Shown piece after piece: positions 1 to 8,508 of a DNA stretch of 64,000 nt (positions are counted from its first letter, which is position 1; each line of letters starts with the position of its first letter). This DNA is from Deltaproteobacteria bacterium. GTDB taxonomy: Bacteria; Myxococcota_A; UBA9042. The DNA is taken from the NCBI GenBank assembly GCA_020632665.1, contig JACKFC010000020.1, positions 1 through 64,000 of the forward strand, read 5' to 3'. Position numbers and translations under genes: made by a program. The notes below the pieces were generated by a model. It did no database searches, was not told the DNA's origin, and saw only the letters and a list, made by a program, of their open reading frames with translations.

Positions 1-483
1 GGTGTCGGCGGTGCAGGGGTTGCCGTCGTCGCAATCAACCACATCGGCGGTGCACTTGCCGGCCTTGCAGATGCCCTCGCTGCTGGTACACGGATCGCCA
101 TCGTCACAGATGGTGCCGTCGTCCTCTTCTACGACGAAACAGGCGCCCGTCTGCAGGTTGCACTTCGGCGCCTGGCAGACGCCCGCGTCGAGGCCGACGC
201 AATCGGCGTCGCGCTCGCAGCCACCGTCGACCTTGGTCGTGTCGCCCGTGGTGGAGTCACCGGTCGTCGTGTCGCCGCTCGTTGCGTCGCCACCAGCCGT
301 GTCGCCGGTCGCGGTATCGTCACCGCCGGTCGTATCGCCGAAGCCGACGGAGGTGTCGCCGCCGCCCGCCGTGTCCGTGGTGAATCCGCCGTTGCCGACC
401 TGCTGATTCGGCTCGGTGCCACAGCCGGCTGCGAGGCCGACGACGAGGAAAGAAAGCAACAAAGAACGGGCGATAGAGCGCAT
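1..483 (-). CDS. Cys-rich surface lipoprotein, C-terminus cut by window edge
   Basis: The 161 visible codons run open to the window edge, so the C-terminal part is missing. The protein starts with a lipoprotein signal peptide whose lipobox ends LAAGC (Cys21). A linker of about 65 residues made mostly of Asp, Thr and Gly follows, then Cys-rich repeats with the motif CDDGDPCTxxxxxCKAGKC. The ATG at 483 has a GGAGG about 9 bases upstream. Proteins of this build are common in Myxococcota, where they are thought to sit on the outer membrane; the function of this one cannot be told. It lies just downstream of the atoE-like gene in the same direction, about 80 bases away, with no clear terminator between them. 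Confidence 0.85.
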   Translation of the reverse strand, partial: MRSIARSLLLSFLVVGLAAGCGTEPNQQVGNGGFTTDTAGGGDTSVGFGDTTGGDDTATGDTAGGDATSGDTTTGDSTTGDTTKVDGGCERDADCVGLDAGVCQAPKCNLQTGACFVVEEDDGTICDDGDPCTSSEGICKAGKCTADVVDCDDGNPCTADT

Positions 484-562
484 GGAAAGGAACCTCCGGT
501 CGGACCAAGGGCGCGGAGAGTACCGATCCGGACTCGAAGATCAAGGGTGAAGAATTGCCAAA

Positions 563-1987
563 TCAGGTGTGCAGGAGCAGGTGCGGCATCGCCAGAACGG
601 CCACCAGCGTGACCGCGGCGCAGAGCAGGAAGAGGAGCAGGCAATAGCCCATGATCGCCCCGAACCGCACACCGGTCACCGAGAGCAGGGGGATCGCCCA
701 GAACGGCTGGACCAAGTTGGTGCTCATATCGCCATACGAGAAAGCGAGCGTGATCACCGCGGGCGGAATGCCGAGCGCCTCGCCGGCGCGCAAGATCGCC
801 GGCGCCTCGAGCACCCACTGCGAGCCGCCCGAGGGGACCAGGTAGTTCACCGCTGCGCTCAGCGCGTAGACGACCGCTGGGAAGGTCGCGGCGTCACCGC
901 CACGCTGCAACGACGCGGTCAGCGCAGCGCCCAACCCCGTCATCGTCAAGAGCCCGAAGATGCCGGCGTAGAGCGGGAACTGCACGATCACGCCCCACGC
1001 ATTGCGGGCGCCGCGTTCGCAAGCGGAGAGGAAGCTGCGCGGCGAATCGTGCAGGACCAGTCCGAGGCCGAGGAAGGCGGCGTTGTAGCCGTTGATATCC
1101 CACCCGGCGCTGCCTTCTCGTGCGAAGCGAAGGCCGAGGTGGGCGAGGACGGCGCCGCCGACCAAGAGGCTGACGAGCCGGCTGTGGTCGAGGATCGCGG
1201 CGAAACCGGCGCCCGGCGCAGCGCGCGTCGGCTCGGGCGGGGTGACCAAGGCCCGCGCCTGCTCCGGATCGAGCGGCTCGGCGGCGCCGGCTGGTGGGTG
1301 CAGAGCGGCCGCGCCGAGCGTCATCACCGCGACCATCAACAGCACGTAGGCGAGGTTGAAGGGCGAGAGGATCGTCTCTGCGATCGGCACCGGCGCCGCG
1401 ATCACCCCCTGCTTGACCAGGAAGTTCTCCGGCGTCGCGATGATCAGCGGCGCCGAGCCGGAGAGCCCGGCGTGCCAGATCGCGCCCAGACCCAGGTAGG
1501 CGGTGGCGACCAGCAGGCGGAAGTCGACCCGCGGCGAGCGCGCCGCCACCATCGGCGCGAAGGTCGCACACATCACCAGGTTGACCGCCCAGTTCGCCCA
1601 CGCGGTGCCGGCCGAGAAGAGCGCCATGAGGATGATCGCCTGCCGCGGTCGCTCCGGATCCGGCAAGCGCGCCAGGGCGTCCATCGCCCGCCAGATCGGC
1701 CCTGCCGTCGCGACGGCCTGGGCGGCGACCAGCGCGAGGGCGAATTGCGCCGTCAGCGGCAGCAGCTTCCAGATGCCGGCGGACCATGCGTCGAACGCTC
1801 CGCACGCAGCGGACTCGGCGCATGCGGGAGCGGCCACGTCCCCGGTCCAGGGCGCAGCCCCGCCGACCAGCACGGCCAGCAACCAGACCAGCAGCGAGAG
1901 CAGGACCGCGACGACCCACGCGTCCGGCACCCAGCGCAGGGTGAAGCGGGTCAGCGAAGCGCCGATGCGTCCGAGCCGTTCGACCAT
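563..1987 (-). CDS. atoE: Short-chain fatty acid transporter, AtoE family
   Basis: A 474-residue polytopic inner-membrane protein matching the short-chain fatty acid transporter family (PF02667), known for uptake of acetoacetate or butyrate-type acids. Family-typical stretches are visible: TAWANWAVNLVMCATFAPMV near residue 140, HAGLSGSAPLIIATP near 200, and VPSGGSQWVLEAPAIL near 395, plus about a dozen hydrophobic segments over the whole length. I chose the ATG at 1987 because it lies 7 bases after the stop of the upstream gene; a start at 2014 would overlap that gene. The close spacing suggests co-transcription with the TPR/peptidase gene, but no functional link is evident. No atoDAB genes are in view, so the substrate is inferred from the family alone. 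Confidence 0.9.
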   Translation of the reverse strand: MVERLGRIGASLTRFTLRWVPDAWVVAVLLSLLVWLLAVLVGGAAPWTGDVAAPACAESAACGAFDAWSAGIWKLLPLTAQFALALVAAQAVATAGPIWRAMDALARLPDPERPRQAIILMALFSAGTAWANWAVNLVMCATFAPMVAARSPRVDFRLLVATAYLGLGAIWHAGLSGSAPLIIATPENFLVKQGVIAAPVPIAETILSPFNLAYVLLMVAVMTLGAAALHPPAGAAEPLDPEQARALVTPPEPTRAAPGAGFAAILDHSRLVSLLVGGAVLAHLGLRFAREGSAGWDINGYNAAFLGLGLVLHDSPRSFLSACERGARNAWGVIVQFPLYAGIFGLLTMTGLGAALTASLQRGGDAATFPAVVYALSAAVNYLVPSGGSQWVLEAPAILRAGEALGIPPAVITLAFSYGDMSTNLVQPFWAIPLLSVTGVRFGAIMGYCLLLFLLCAAVTLVAVLAMPHLLLHT

Positions 1988-1994
1988 CACGCGG

Positions 1995-4900
1995 CTATTT
2001 GGCCTTGCCGCCACGGCGGGCGACGGCGCAGCGGCGCGCGGCTTCCTTCGCGTCGTCTTCGGCCTTCTCGGCGGTGGCGACCCGCTCGAGCTCGCACCAG
2101 GCCTCGGCGCGGTGGCGCGCGCGATTGGAGCGATCTGCGGCCAGGCGGTAGATCGGGAGCGACGCCTTGCCCTGCCCCTCGGCGACCATGCGGCGCGCCT
2201 CGAAGAGCGCGGCGAGCCGATTCGCCGGCGATGCCTCTTCGATCTGCGCCTGCGCCAGCCGCAGCTCGGCGATCAGGGCCTTGCGCTTGGCCGGCGTCAG
2301 CGCCGGCGCGGCGACCTTGCTGCCGGCGCCTCGCGCCCCTGCGGCGGTCGCGCCCGCCGCGGTCGGCCCTGCGGTCTTGGCCGCTGCCGGAGCGGGGGCG
2401 CCCGCGCCTTGCATCGGATCGGCGCCGCTCGGATCGGCGCCGTTCGGATCGCTGCCGTTCGGCGCGGACGTGCCCGTGGCGGCGGCCGTGCTCTCTTCGC
2501 GCGCCGCGATCGCGTCGAGGCCATGCAGCGGCGCGAGCTCGTCCCAGGCCAACTTCGCCAGTCGCTCGGCGGGCTGAAGCTGATTCGGCAGCAGCAGCAA
2601 GAGCTTGTGCAACACGCCACGCTCGGCGGCGGCGTCGAGCGACCGCGTCTTGCGGGCGAGCGCGAGGCGCTGCACCAGCACGCGCGGGTCGCGGAGGTCG
2701 ATCGCGTGCGCGGCGTCGAGGTGGGCCTCGGCCTTGCCGCGGGTCTCGGCGTCCCCGGCGAGGACGCGCGCCACCGCGAGCCGCTGCGCCACGCCGTCGC
2801 AGCGGCCGTTCGGCACCGCGATCAGGGCCTCGCCGAAGGCCGCGGCCTTCTTCGCTGCGCCGCGCGCCGTGGCCGCTTCCATCGCCAAGAAGACCGCGGG
2901 GCAGACGACGTCGGCGTCGGCCTCGGCGATCGCGTCGCTGGCGACGCCGCGCGCCGCCGCCAGCGCCCCGGCCGCATCTCCGGCCTCGTCGGAGCGGGCC
3001 CAGCTGCGCAAGGTCGACTGCGCCTGAGCGGCGCGCTGTGACGCGTTCTCGGCCAGTGGCGCCTTCGCTGCCTGCGCGAGCCGGGTCGCGGTCGGCCGGA
3101 AGTCCTTGTCGAAGCGGGCGAGCTCGTGCAGCACCCACGCCGCGAAGGCCTTGTCGATCGCCTCGGCCGGCTGGCCGTAGACCTTGCTGATCAACGCCTC
3201 GGTGCTCTGCCCGCTCTTGTGCTCGGCGACCAAAGTGCGGAGCTTGGCGAAGCCCCATTTCGCGTCGAGGAAGCGGACCAGCCACATCGCTTGATAGTAG
3301 GCGCCGACGATGTCGGCCATCGTCCGCGCCTGCGAGAAGGCGAGGTTGAAGCGAGCGACCGGGGTCAGCTTGCCGTCGCGGGCGCGGTCGTAGAGCTCGC
3401 GCTCCTGGATCATGTGGTAGCGCGGGTCGAGCCAGGCGGACTCCATCATCGCCAGGCCCTCGGTCAGCCAGCGCGGCACCCGCCCCGCTGTCGCTTGGAT
3501 GTGGAAGACGTGGGCGAGCTCGTGGTGCAGCACCATCTTCCAGTTGAAGGGCGCCTCGATCGGCGAGCGGCTGGTGATCAGGTGACCGAAGCAGACCGCG
3601 TGCGCGCCGAGCCGCGGCAGGCCGACGGTACGGACGCTGAATTGCTCGGTGGTCGGGAAGATCTCCACCTGCAGCGGCGGCTTCGCGGCCATCGCGTAGC
3701 GCTCGGCGAGGGTGGCATAGCTCTCTTGCAGGAAGGGCAGCACCGTCCGCTGCAGCGCGCGCTGGTCGCGCCGATGGACCCGCAGGTTCACCTTCTCGCC
3801 CTTGAGCACGACCATATGCCGGAGCACCCCGTCATAGAGCACGTTGAGCAGGTTCGCGGTGCGGACATTGAAGGGATCGTTGCGAAAGGCCGTGGTCAGG
3901 TGGGTCAGGGCCTTCTCGTCGTCGACCACCCGCGACCAGGCCAGCCCGAGCGCCGCGTGGGCCTGCCAGAGCTCGGGGTCGCGCTCGAGCGCCCGACCGA
4001 GCTCGGCGCGGACTTCGTCGTAGCGGTGCGCCATCTCGAGGTAGCGGGCGGCGACGAGGTGCGGCGAGCCATCGGTCGGGTCGAGCTTGGCGGCGGTGCG
4101 CAGCGTCGAAGCGGCGAGCTTCTTGTCGTCGTTGAGCAGCGCCCAGGCATAGCGCACGGCCAGCAAATCCGGCGCGCTGGGGGCGATCGCGGCGGCTTGG
4201 TCGAGGTATTCGCGGGCCTGGTCCATCGACTCGTCGTGGATGGCGACCTCGGCCCGAGCAACCAGCGCGTGCGGCGACTTCGGTCGCTTCGCGAGCAAGC
4301 CGTCCAGGCGCTTGCGGGCCTTGGCGATATCGTGGTCGCTGTCGAGGTCGATCCGCGCCATCCCGACCACGGCGGCCTCGTCCTGCGGGTCGAGGGTGAG
4401 CACGCGCGAGAAGGCGGTGTCGGCGTCGCGGAAGTTGTATTTGCCGAGAAAGAGCTGCCCCCAGACGCCCTCGACCTGCTTGCGCTCTGCCTTGTCGACG
4501 ACGGCCTCGCTGGCGTCGGCGAGCACGGCGTTGGCGTCCTTGAAGAAGCCGTTGGCGGCGAGCGACTCGGCGACGGCCACCATCTCGGGGACGGCGCGCA
4601 CCTTGCCGGCGGCGTAGAGGTCGGCGAGCGGATCGAGTAGCCGCCGGGCCGCCACGTCTTGGCCCACGGCGTAGAGCGCCCGCCCGGTCAGCACGAGCAG
4701 CGGCAGCGATTTGCCGTGCTTGCGGGCAGCCGCCGTGAGCAGCTTCACCGCGGCGCGGCGATCGCCGTCCTCCAACTCGAGGCGGCCCAGCACCACGGCG
4801 CAGTCGGCGGTCGGGCAGCCCTTGAGCAGCTTGCGCGCATCGTCGCGGCGGCCGAGCCGGCGGTACGCGGTGCCGAGCTGCGCGGTCTCGATCGGGGTCC

Positions 4901-5177
4901 GGTCGGTGGCCTTCTCGAGCAGGTTGACGATCGCGTCGTCGTCACCGTGCAGGGCGTGGTCGGCGCATTCGCGACTGCGGGCGGTGCTGACCTCGCCGCC
5001 GCCGAGTGGCACCGCGAACGCGGCATCGGGGAGGGCCCAAAGGCCGACGAGCAAAAAGGCGCGCGCAGCGGCGCGGGAGAGCGCGTTGGGCTCGCTCCGA
5101 CAGGCTCCTACAGCCCCTCGGCGATCTTCCACGCTCCATCCTCCCGCAGCAGCTTCATCTGAGCGAAGTCGTTCCAC
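1995..5177 (-). CDS. TPR-repeat protein with gluzincin-type zinc peptidase domain
   Basis: About 1060 residues. Roughly residues 65-480 are tetratricopeptide-like helical repeats. Around residue 551 there is HELAH, and about 20 residues later WLTEGLAMMES supplies the downstream Glu expected of a gluzincin metallopeptidase (peptidase MA-like). The C-terminal third is helical and interrupted near residue 900 by a low-complexity Ala/Gly/Pro/Asn-Gly linker. A hydrophobic segment at residues 36-55 ending AFA looks like a signal peptide, suggesting export. The start is uncertain: the GTG at 5177 overlaps the upstream gene by 70 bases and leaves a long N-region, but no ATG or GTG lies between it and the hydrophobic segment (only a TTG at 5054). 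Substrate unknown. Confidence 0.8.
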   Translation of the reverse strand: MERLRSDEAAAGGWSVEDRRGAVGACRSEPNALSRAAARAFLLVGLWALPDAAFAVPLGGGEVSTARSRECADHALHGDDDAIVNLLEKATDRTPIETAQLGTAYRRLGRRDDARKLLKGCPTADCAVVLGRLELEDGDRRAAVKLLTAAARKHGKSLPLLVLTGRALYAVGQDVAARRLLDPLADLYAAGKVRAVPEMVAVAESLAANGFFKDANAVLADASEAVVDKAERKQVEGVWGQLFLGKYNFRDADTAFSRVLTLDPQDEAAVVGMARIDLDSDHDIAKARKRLDGLLAKRPKSPHALVARAEVAIHDESMDQAREYLDQAAAIAPSAPDLLAVRYAWALLNDDKKLAASTLRTAAKLDPTDGSPHLVAARYLEMAHRYDEVRAELGRALERDPELWQAHAALGLAWSRVVDDEKALTHLTTAFRNDPFNVRTANLLNVLYDGVLRHMVVLKGEKVNLRVHRRDQRALQRTVLPFLQESYATLAERYAMAAKPPLQVEIFPTTEQFSVRTVGLPRLGAHAVCFGHLITSRSPIEAPFNWKMVLHHELAHVFHIQATAGRVPRWLTEGLAMMESAWLDPRYHMIQERELYDRARDGKLTPVARFNLAFSQARTMADIVGAYYQAMWLVRFLDAKWGFAKLRTLVAEHKSGQSTEALISKVYGQPAEAIDKAFAAWVLHELARFDKDFRPTATRLAQAAKAPLAENASQRAAQAQSTLRSWARSDEAGDAAGALAAARGVASDAIAEADADVVCPAVFLAMEAATARGAAKKAAAFGEALIAVPNGRCDGVAQRLAVARVLAGDAETRGKAEAHLDAAHAIDLRDPRVLVQRLALARKTRSLDAAAERGVLHKLLLLLPNQLQPAERLAKLAWDELAPLHGLDAIAAREESTAAATGTSAPNGSDPNGADPSGADPMQGAGAPAPAAAKTAGPTAAGATAAGARGAGSKVAAPALTPAKRKALIAELRLAQAQIEEASPANRLAALFEARRMVAEGQGKASLPIYRLAADRSNRARHRAEAWCELERVATAEKAEDDAKEAARRCAVARRGGKAK

Positions 5178-5617
5178 ATCTTGTAGCTCTCACGACCACC
5201 CTCGGTCAGCAGGGCGCGACCGAAATACTCGTATTGCGCCACGGCGTTCTCGCCGTCGACCTCGATGTGCAGGAGCTTGATGCGGAATTGCACGCGCTTG
5301 ACGTTCTCGCGCAGCTTCGGGAGGACGTCGGCGCCGAGCTTGTCGATGCCGTAGTCGTCCTTGTCGGTGTCGGTGGTGCCACCGTTCTCGTAGTAGCGCT
5401 TGCTGATCAGCTTGCGCAGGGCCTCGACGTCGCGGTCTTCGATCGCGCGGTGGTAGGCGACCAGGACGTTGTAGATCTCGCGGTTCTCGTCGGTCGCGGG
5501 GACCTTCTTGCCGGCGTCGAGGTAGCCGGGGCCGCAACCGCTCAGCAGCAAGGCCGCAGCGACCAGGACCAGCACGGCGCGACCACGGCGCGATGCATTC
5601 GAACGCTCGACTCCCAT
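5108..5617 (-). CDS. NTF2-like lipoprotein
   Basis: About 169 residues. The N-terminus is basic, then hydrophobic (VLVLVAAALLLSGC), giving a lipoprotein signal with its lipobox Cys near residue 28. The remaining 140 residues have the alternating helix and curved-sheet pattern of NTF2/SnoaL-like domains (helix with YNVLVAYHRAIEDRD, then strands around VQFRIKLLHIEVDGENAVAQY and a final DGAWKIAEGL strand). Such domains usually form a pocket or a dimer interface; no catalytic residues can be assigned. I prefer ATG 5617, which has GGGAG 5 bases upstream; ATG 5629 is the alternative. The 3' end overlaps the following TPR/peptidase gene, pointing to one transcript. Confidence 0.75.
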   Translation of the reverse strand: MGVERSNASRRGRAVLVLVAAALLLSGCGPGYLDAGKKVPATDENREIYNVLVAYHRAIEDRDVEALRKLISKRYYENGGTTDTDKDDYGIDKLGADVLPKLRENVKRVQFRIKLLHIEVDGENAVAQYEYFGRALLTEGGRESYKMWNDFAQMKLLREDGAWKIAEGL

Positions 5618-5734
5618 CTCGGCTCCCATCTCTGGCCCCGGGCTGCCGCAGCGGCGGCGCGGTGGGACCGCGACTGCGTTGTCGTCGTTGCCGGGGCTGC
5701 CGTCAACTCTGCTGCAACATCGCGGCGCGGGAGG

Positions 5735-6517
5735 TCATTCCGTCGCGCCACCCGGAGCATGGTTCGGATCTGCCTCGGCGTCGGTCGCGTCGAGGTCGAT
5801 CTCGACCAACCGCCAGGGCGCCAGATCGAGGTGGAGGTGGTCCTCGTGGCCGGGATAGCCGGGCCCGAGCACCACCCGGAAGATGTGCTTCGCGGCGACC
5901 AGCTCCCGGCCGAGGTCGTGCCAGAAGGCGCGATGCCGGGCGTCGGCCGCGCGCTCACTGCGCCAATGCTTGCGGACCCGCACGGTGAACGCGCCGCGCA
6001 GCGCCTTGGGCAACGCCGCGCGCTCCGCCCGTGGCGCCGGGCCGAAGTCGAAGCCGGCGACGTCGATGCCGTTCGCCAGGCCGTGCTCGGAGAGGAAGGT
6101 CGGCCATTGCCGAATTCGCCGGCAGTTGTAGGTGCCGATGTGGCGCAGCTTGCGCGGCGCGCGGCCGTAGTGGCGCACCGCGACCTCGGCGACCAGGCGC
6201 TCGAAGGCGCGCAGGTGGCCGACGAAGGGCCGGGCGACCATGACCTTGCTGTGGTAGGGGATGACGTCGCCGGGGTAGCGGGTTTTCTCGACGGTGGGGC
6301 AGCGCACCTTGCCCTTCGGCGCCAGCACCCGCTCGATCGCGTCGAGCGGATAGCCACCCGCGGCGAGCGAATAGAGGCCGGTCTTCGGATCCGGGCGTGG
6401 CTCCTGGGCCGCGGCAGACGACGGCAGCCCCAGCGCACATGACAGCGCGGCGGCGCTCAGCACCACGGCGGCGGCCTGCGACGCAGGTCGATTGTGGGTC
6501 GTCTTCGCTCGGTTCAT
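5735..6517 (-). CDS. Extensin-like C-terminal domain protein (LAS-type zinc carboxypeptidase)
   Basis: 260 residues with a signal peptide (residues 1-37, ending SSAAAQ). The body matches the extensin-like C-terminal family (PF06904), related to D-Ala-D-Ala carboxypeptidases of the LAS group. Visible signatures are GTYNCRRIRQ, then SEHGLANGIDVAGF, which supplies a His and an Asp zinc ligand, and near the C-terminus GHEDHLHLDLAPW with the HLH ligand. The set of zinc ligands looks intact. A periplasmic peptidoglycan-trimming role is inferred from the fold family. ATG 6517 was chosen because it directly precedes the signal peptide; GGAGGAG lies about 14 bases upstream. A further upstream start (6556) would add 13 residues without signal-peptide character. 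Confidence 0.8.
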   Translation of the reverse strand: MNRAKTTHNRPASQAAAVVLSAAALSCALGLPSSAAAQEPRPDPKTGLYSLAAGGYPLDAIERVLAPKGKVRCPTVEKTRYPGDVIPYHSKVMVARPFVGHLRAFERLVAEVAVRHYGRAPRKLRHIGTYNCRRIRQWPTFLSEHGLANGIDVAGFDFGPAPRAERAALPKALRGAFTVRVRKHWRSERAADARHRAFWHDLGRELVAAKHIFRVVLGPGYPGHEDHLHLDLAPWRLVEIDLDATDAEADPNHAPGGATE

Positions 6518-6602
6518 CGCGACGTCCAGGGCTCCTCCCTGGCTGCATCGACGCACGAGCGGCGGGATCGATCTACCGCGGCGGCAAGAAAAGCGCGGCT
6601 GC

Positions 6603-8366
6603 CTACTCGGTGCAGAGCTGCCACTTCTCGGTGACGCAGAACTCGCCGCCGTTGGCGCCAGCGTTGGTCGCCTTGATCTTCTTGCAGGTGTAGTTGCCGT
6701 TGGTGGTGCAGTTCTGCCCGACCTTCACGCCGATCGCGGCGCAGGAGAGCATGCACAGGCAGGTGCCGTCGTCGTTGAAGTTGATCCAATAGCCGTCGGG
6801 GCAATTCTTCGGCAGCGATTTGTTGTCGCAGAGCTGGCCGACCTGGCTGGTGTCCTGGCTCTTGTAGAAGCCCGAGCCGAGGCTGAAATCACCGAAGCAG
6901 CCGGTTTTGCAGTCGGCCGGGCAGTTCTGCACGGTCTCGCCGGGCTCGCATTTGCCGTTCGGGCAGGCCGAAGAGCTGCTGCCACCGCATTGCTGCGCGT
7001 AATCCGAGCAGCAATCGCCGTTGCTGACGCATTGCGCGTCGCAATAGCAGCCGGCAGGCGCCTTCTTGTCGCAATAGCCGGCGCAGGAGGCGCCGCTGGT
7101 CTTGCAGTCCGCCGGGCAATTCGAGGTCGTCTCGCCGCTCTCACAGGTGCCGTTGCCACAGATCGGGCCGCTGCTGATGCATTGACCGGTGCCCGAGCAG
7201 CTCGCGCCGGCGCTGCAGGTGCCGCAGATGCCGCCGCAGCCGTCGGGGCCGCAGGCCTTGCCGGTGCAGGCGGGCACACAGCCGCTGGAGCCGCAGACCT
7301 GGGCGTAATCCGGGCAACAATCGTTGTTCTGCAGGCAGAGATCGTCGCAATAGCAGCCCGAGCTGTGTTTGTTGCCGCAGATGTCGACACAGCTGGGGCC
7401 GGCAGGCTTGCAATCCGCAGGGCAGTTGGCGCTGCTCTCGCCACTCTCGCATTGGCCGTTGCCGCAGACCGGGCCGGCGGGCTTGCAGTCCGCAGGGCAG
7501 CTGCTGCTGCTCTCGCCGCTCTCGCATTGGCCGTTGCCGCAGACCGGACCGGCAGGCTTGCAGTCCGCCGTGCAGGTCTCGAGGCTCTCGCCCTCTTCGC
7601 ACTGACCGTTGCCGCAGATCGGGCCGCTCGGCGCGCAATCGGCCGGGCAGTTGTCCTTGTTCTCGCCGGCGCCGTCGTGGCAGGTGCCGTCGCCGCAGAC
7701 CGGGCCGTCCTTCTTGCAGTCCTTGGCGCAGGTCTCGGCGCTCTCGCCGAGCTCGCAGGTGCCGTTGCCGCAGACCGGACCGACGGCGCAATCGGCGGGG
7801 CAGTTGTCCTTGTTCTCGCCGGCGCCGTTGTGGCAGGTGCCGTCGCCACAGACCGGGCCGACCTTCTTGCAGTCCGCCGCGCAGCTCTCGGCGCTCTCGC
7901 CGATCTCGCAGGAGCCGTTGCCGCAGACCGGACCGCCGGCGGTATCGGTGGTTGTGGTGGTATCGGGGCCGCTGGAATCGGGCGTGCCGCCCGCGGTATC
8001 GCCGCCGGTCGTGTCGCTGCCACCGCTGGTCTCGCCGGTGCCGGCGCCCGTATCGGTCGTCGTGCCGCCGCTGGGGGTGACGCAGGCCGTGGTCGTGCCG
8101 CCGGCCCCGGCCGTCTCGGTGCAGGTCTGGCCGGCGGCGCAGGCCGCGATCAGGGTCCAGGTCTTGCTCGTCGCGTCGCATTGCATGCGCTGCACGCCGG
8201 CGCCCGCAGCGAGGCAGCCCTCGCTCTGCAGGGCGGGATCGCAGGTGACGCCGGCCGCGCCGCCGCTGAACGAGGGGCCGACGTAGCTGCCTCCGCCGCC
8301 GCCGGCGAAGCCGCAGCCGGTCAGCAGGAGCACGGTGGTGGAGAGCAGGATGCGACGTTCGATCAT
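6603..8366 (-). CDS. Cys-rich lipoprotein with CGNGxCExGE repeats and two somatomedin-B-like modules
   Basis: 587 residues. A lipoprotein signal (MIERRILLSTTVLLLTGC) is followed by a region with scattered Cys, a Ser/Thr/Asp/Gly linker, and nine repeats of the type CGNGxCExGExxxxCPADC, two of them CGDGTCHxGAGENKDNC variants. Two modules have the Cys spacing of somatomedin-B domains (GCYCDDLCLQNNDCCPDY and GCYCDAQCVSNGDCCSDY). A CGPDGCGGxCGTC module sits between them, and a 90-residue C-terminal Cys-containing domain ends the protein. GGAG lies 9 bases before ATG 8366. An extracellular, disulfide-rich display or adhesion role is inferred; somatomedin-B modules are protein-binding in eukaryotes, but function here is unknown. 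A gene-sized GC-rich direct repeat near 7430-7560 encodes nearly identical repeat units. Confidence 0.85.
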   Translation of the reverse strand: MIERRILLSTTVLLLTGCGFAGGGGGSYVGPSFSGGAAGVTCDPALQSEGCLAAGAGVQRMQCDATSKTWTLIAACAAGQTCTETAGAGGTTTACVTPSGGTTTDTGAGTGETSGGSDTTGGDTAGGTPDSSGPDTTTTTDTAGGPVCGNGSCEIGESAESCAADCKKVGPVCGDGTCHNGAGENKDNCPADCAVGPVCGNGTCELGESAETCAKDCKKDGPVCGDGTCHDGAGENKDNCPADCAPSGPICGNGQCEEGESLETCTADCKPAGPVCGNGQCESGESSSSCPADCKPAGPVCGNGQCESGESSANCPADCKPAGPSCVDICGNKHSSGCYCDDLCLQNNDCCPDYAQVCGSSGCVPACTGKACGPDGCGGICGTCSAGASCSGTGQCISSGPICGNGTCESGETTSNCPADCKTSGASCAGYCDKKAPAGCYCDAQCVSNGDCCSDYAQQCGGSSSSACPNGKCEPGETVQNCPADCKTGCFGDFSLGSGFYKSQDTSQVGQLCDNKSLPKNCPDGYWINFNDDGTCLCMLSCAAIGVKVGQNCTTNGNYTCKKIKATNAGANGGEFCVTEKWQLCTE

Positions 8367-8446
8367 GACGAAGACTCCGAGCCACCGATGCCGACGGCGG
8401 GCGCGGAGCGTAGGCAAGCCCGCGACGAGGTCAAGCGGAATTTCGC

Positions 8447-8487
8447 CAAAAAACGAGCCGCGGAGGCCGGAATTCCGGCCTCCGCGG
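8447..8487 (-). terminator. Rho-independent terminator after etfA
   Basis: A perfect 30-base palindrome at 8458-8487 (arms CCGCGGAGGCCGG around AATT) is followed on the minus strand by CTCG and a run of six T. It begins 21 bases after the etfA stop codon and so ends the etfBA transcript before the Cys-rich lipoprotein gene. Confidence 0.85.
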
Positions 8488-8508
8488 TCGTTCGAACAGA
8501 GCCGAAGG

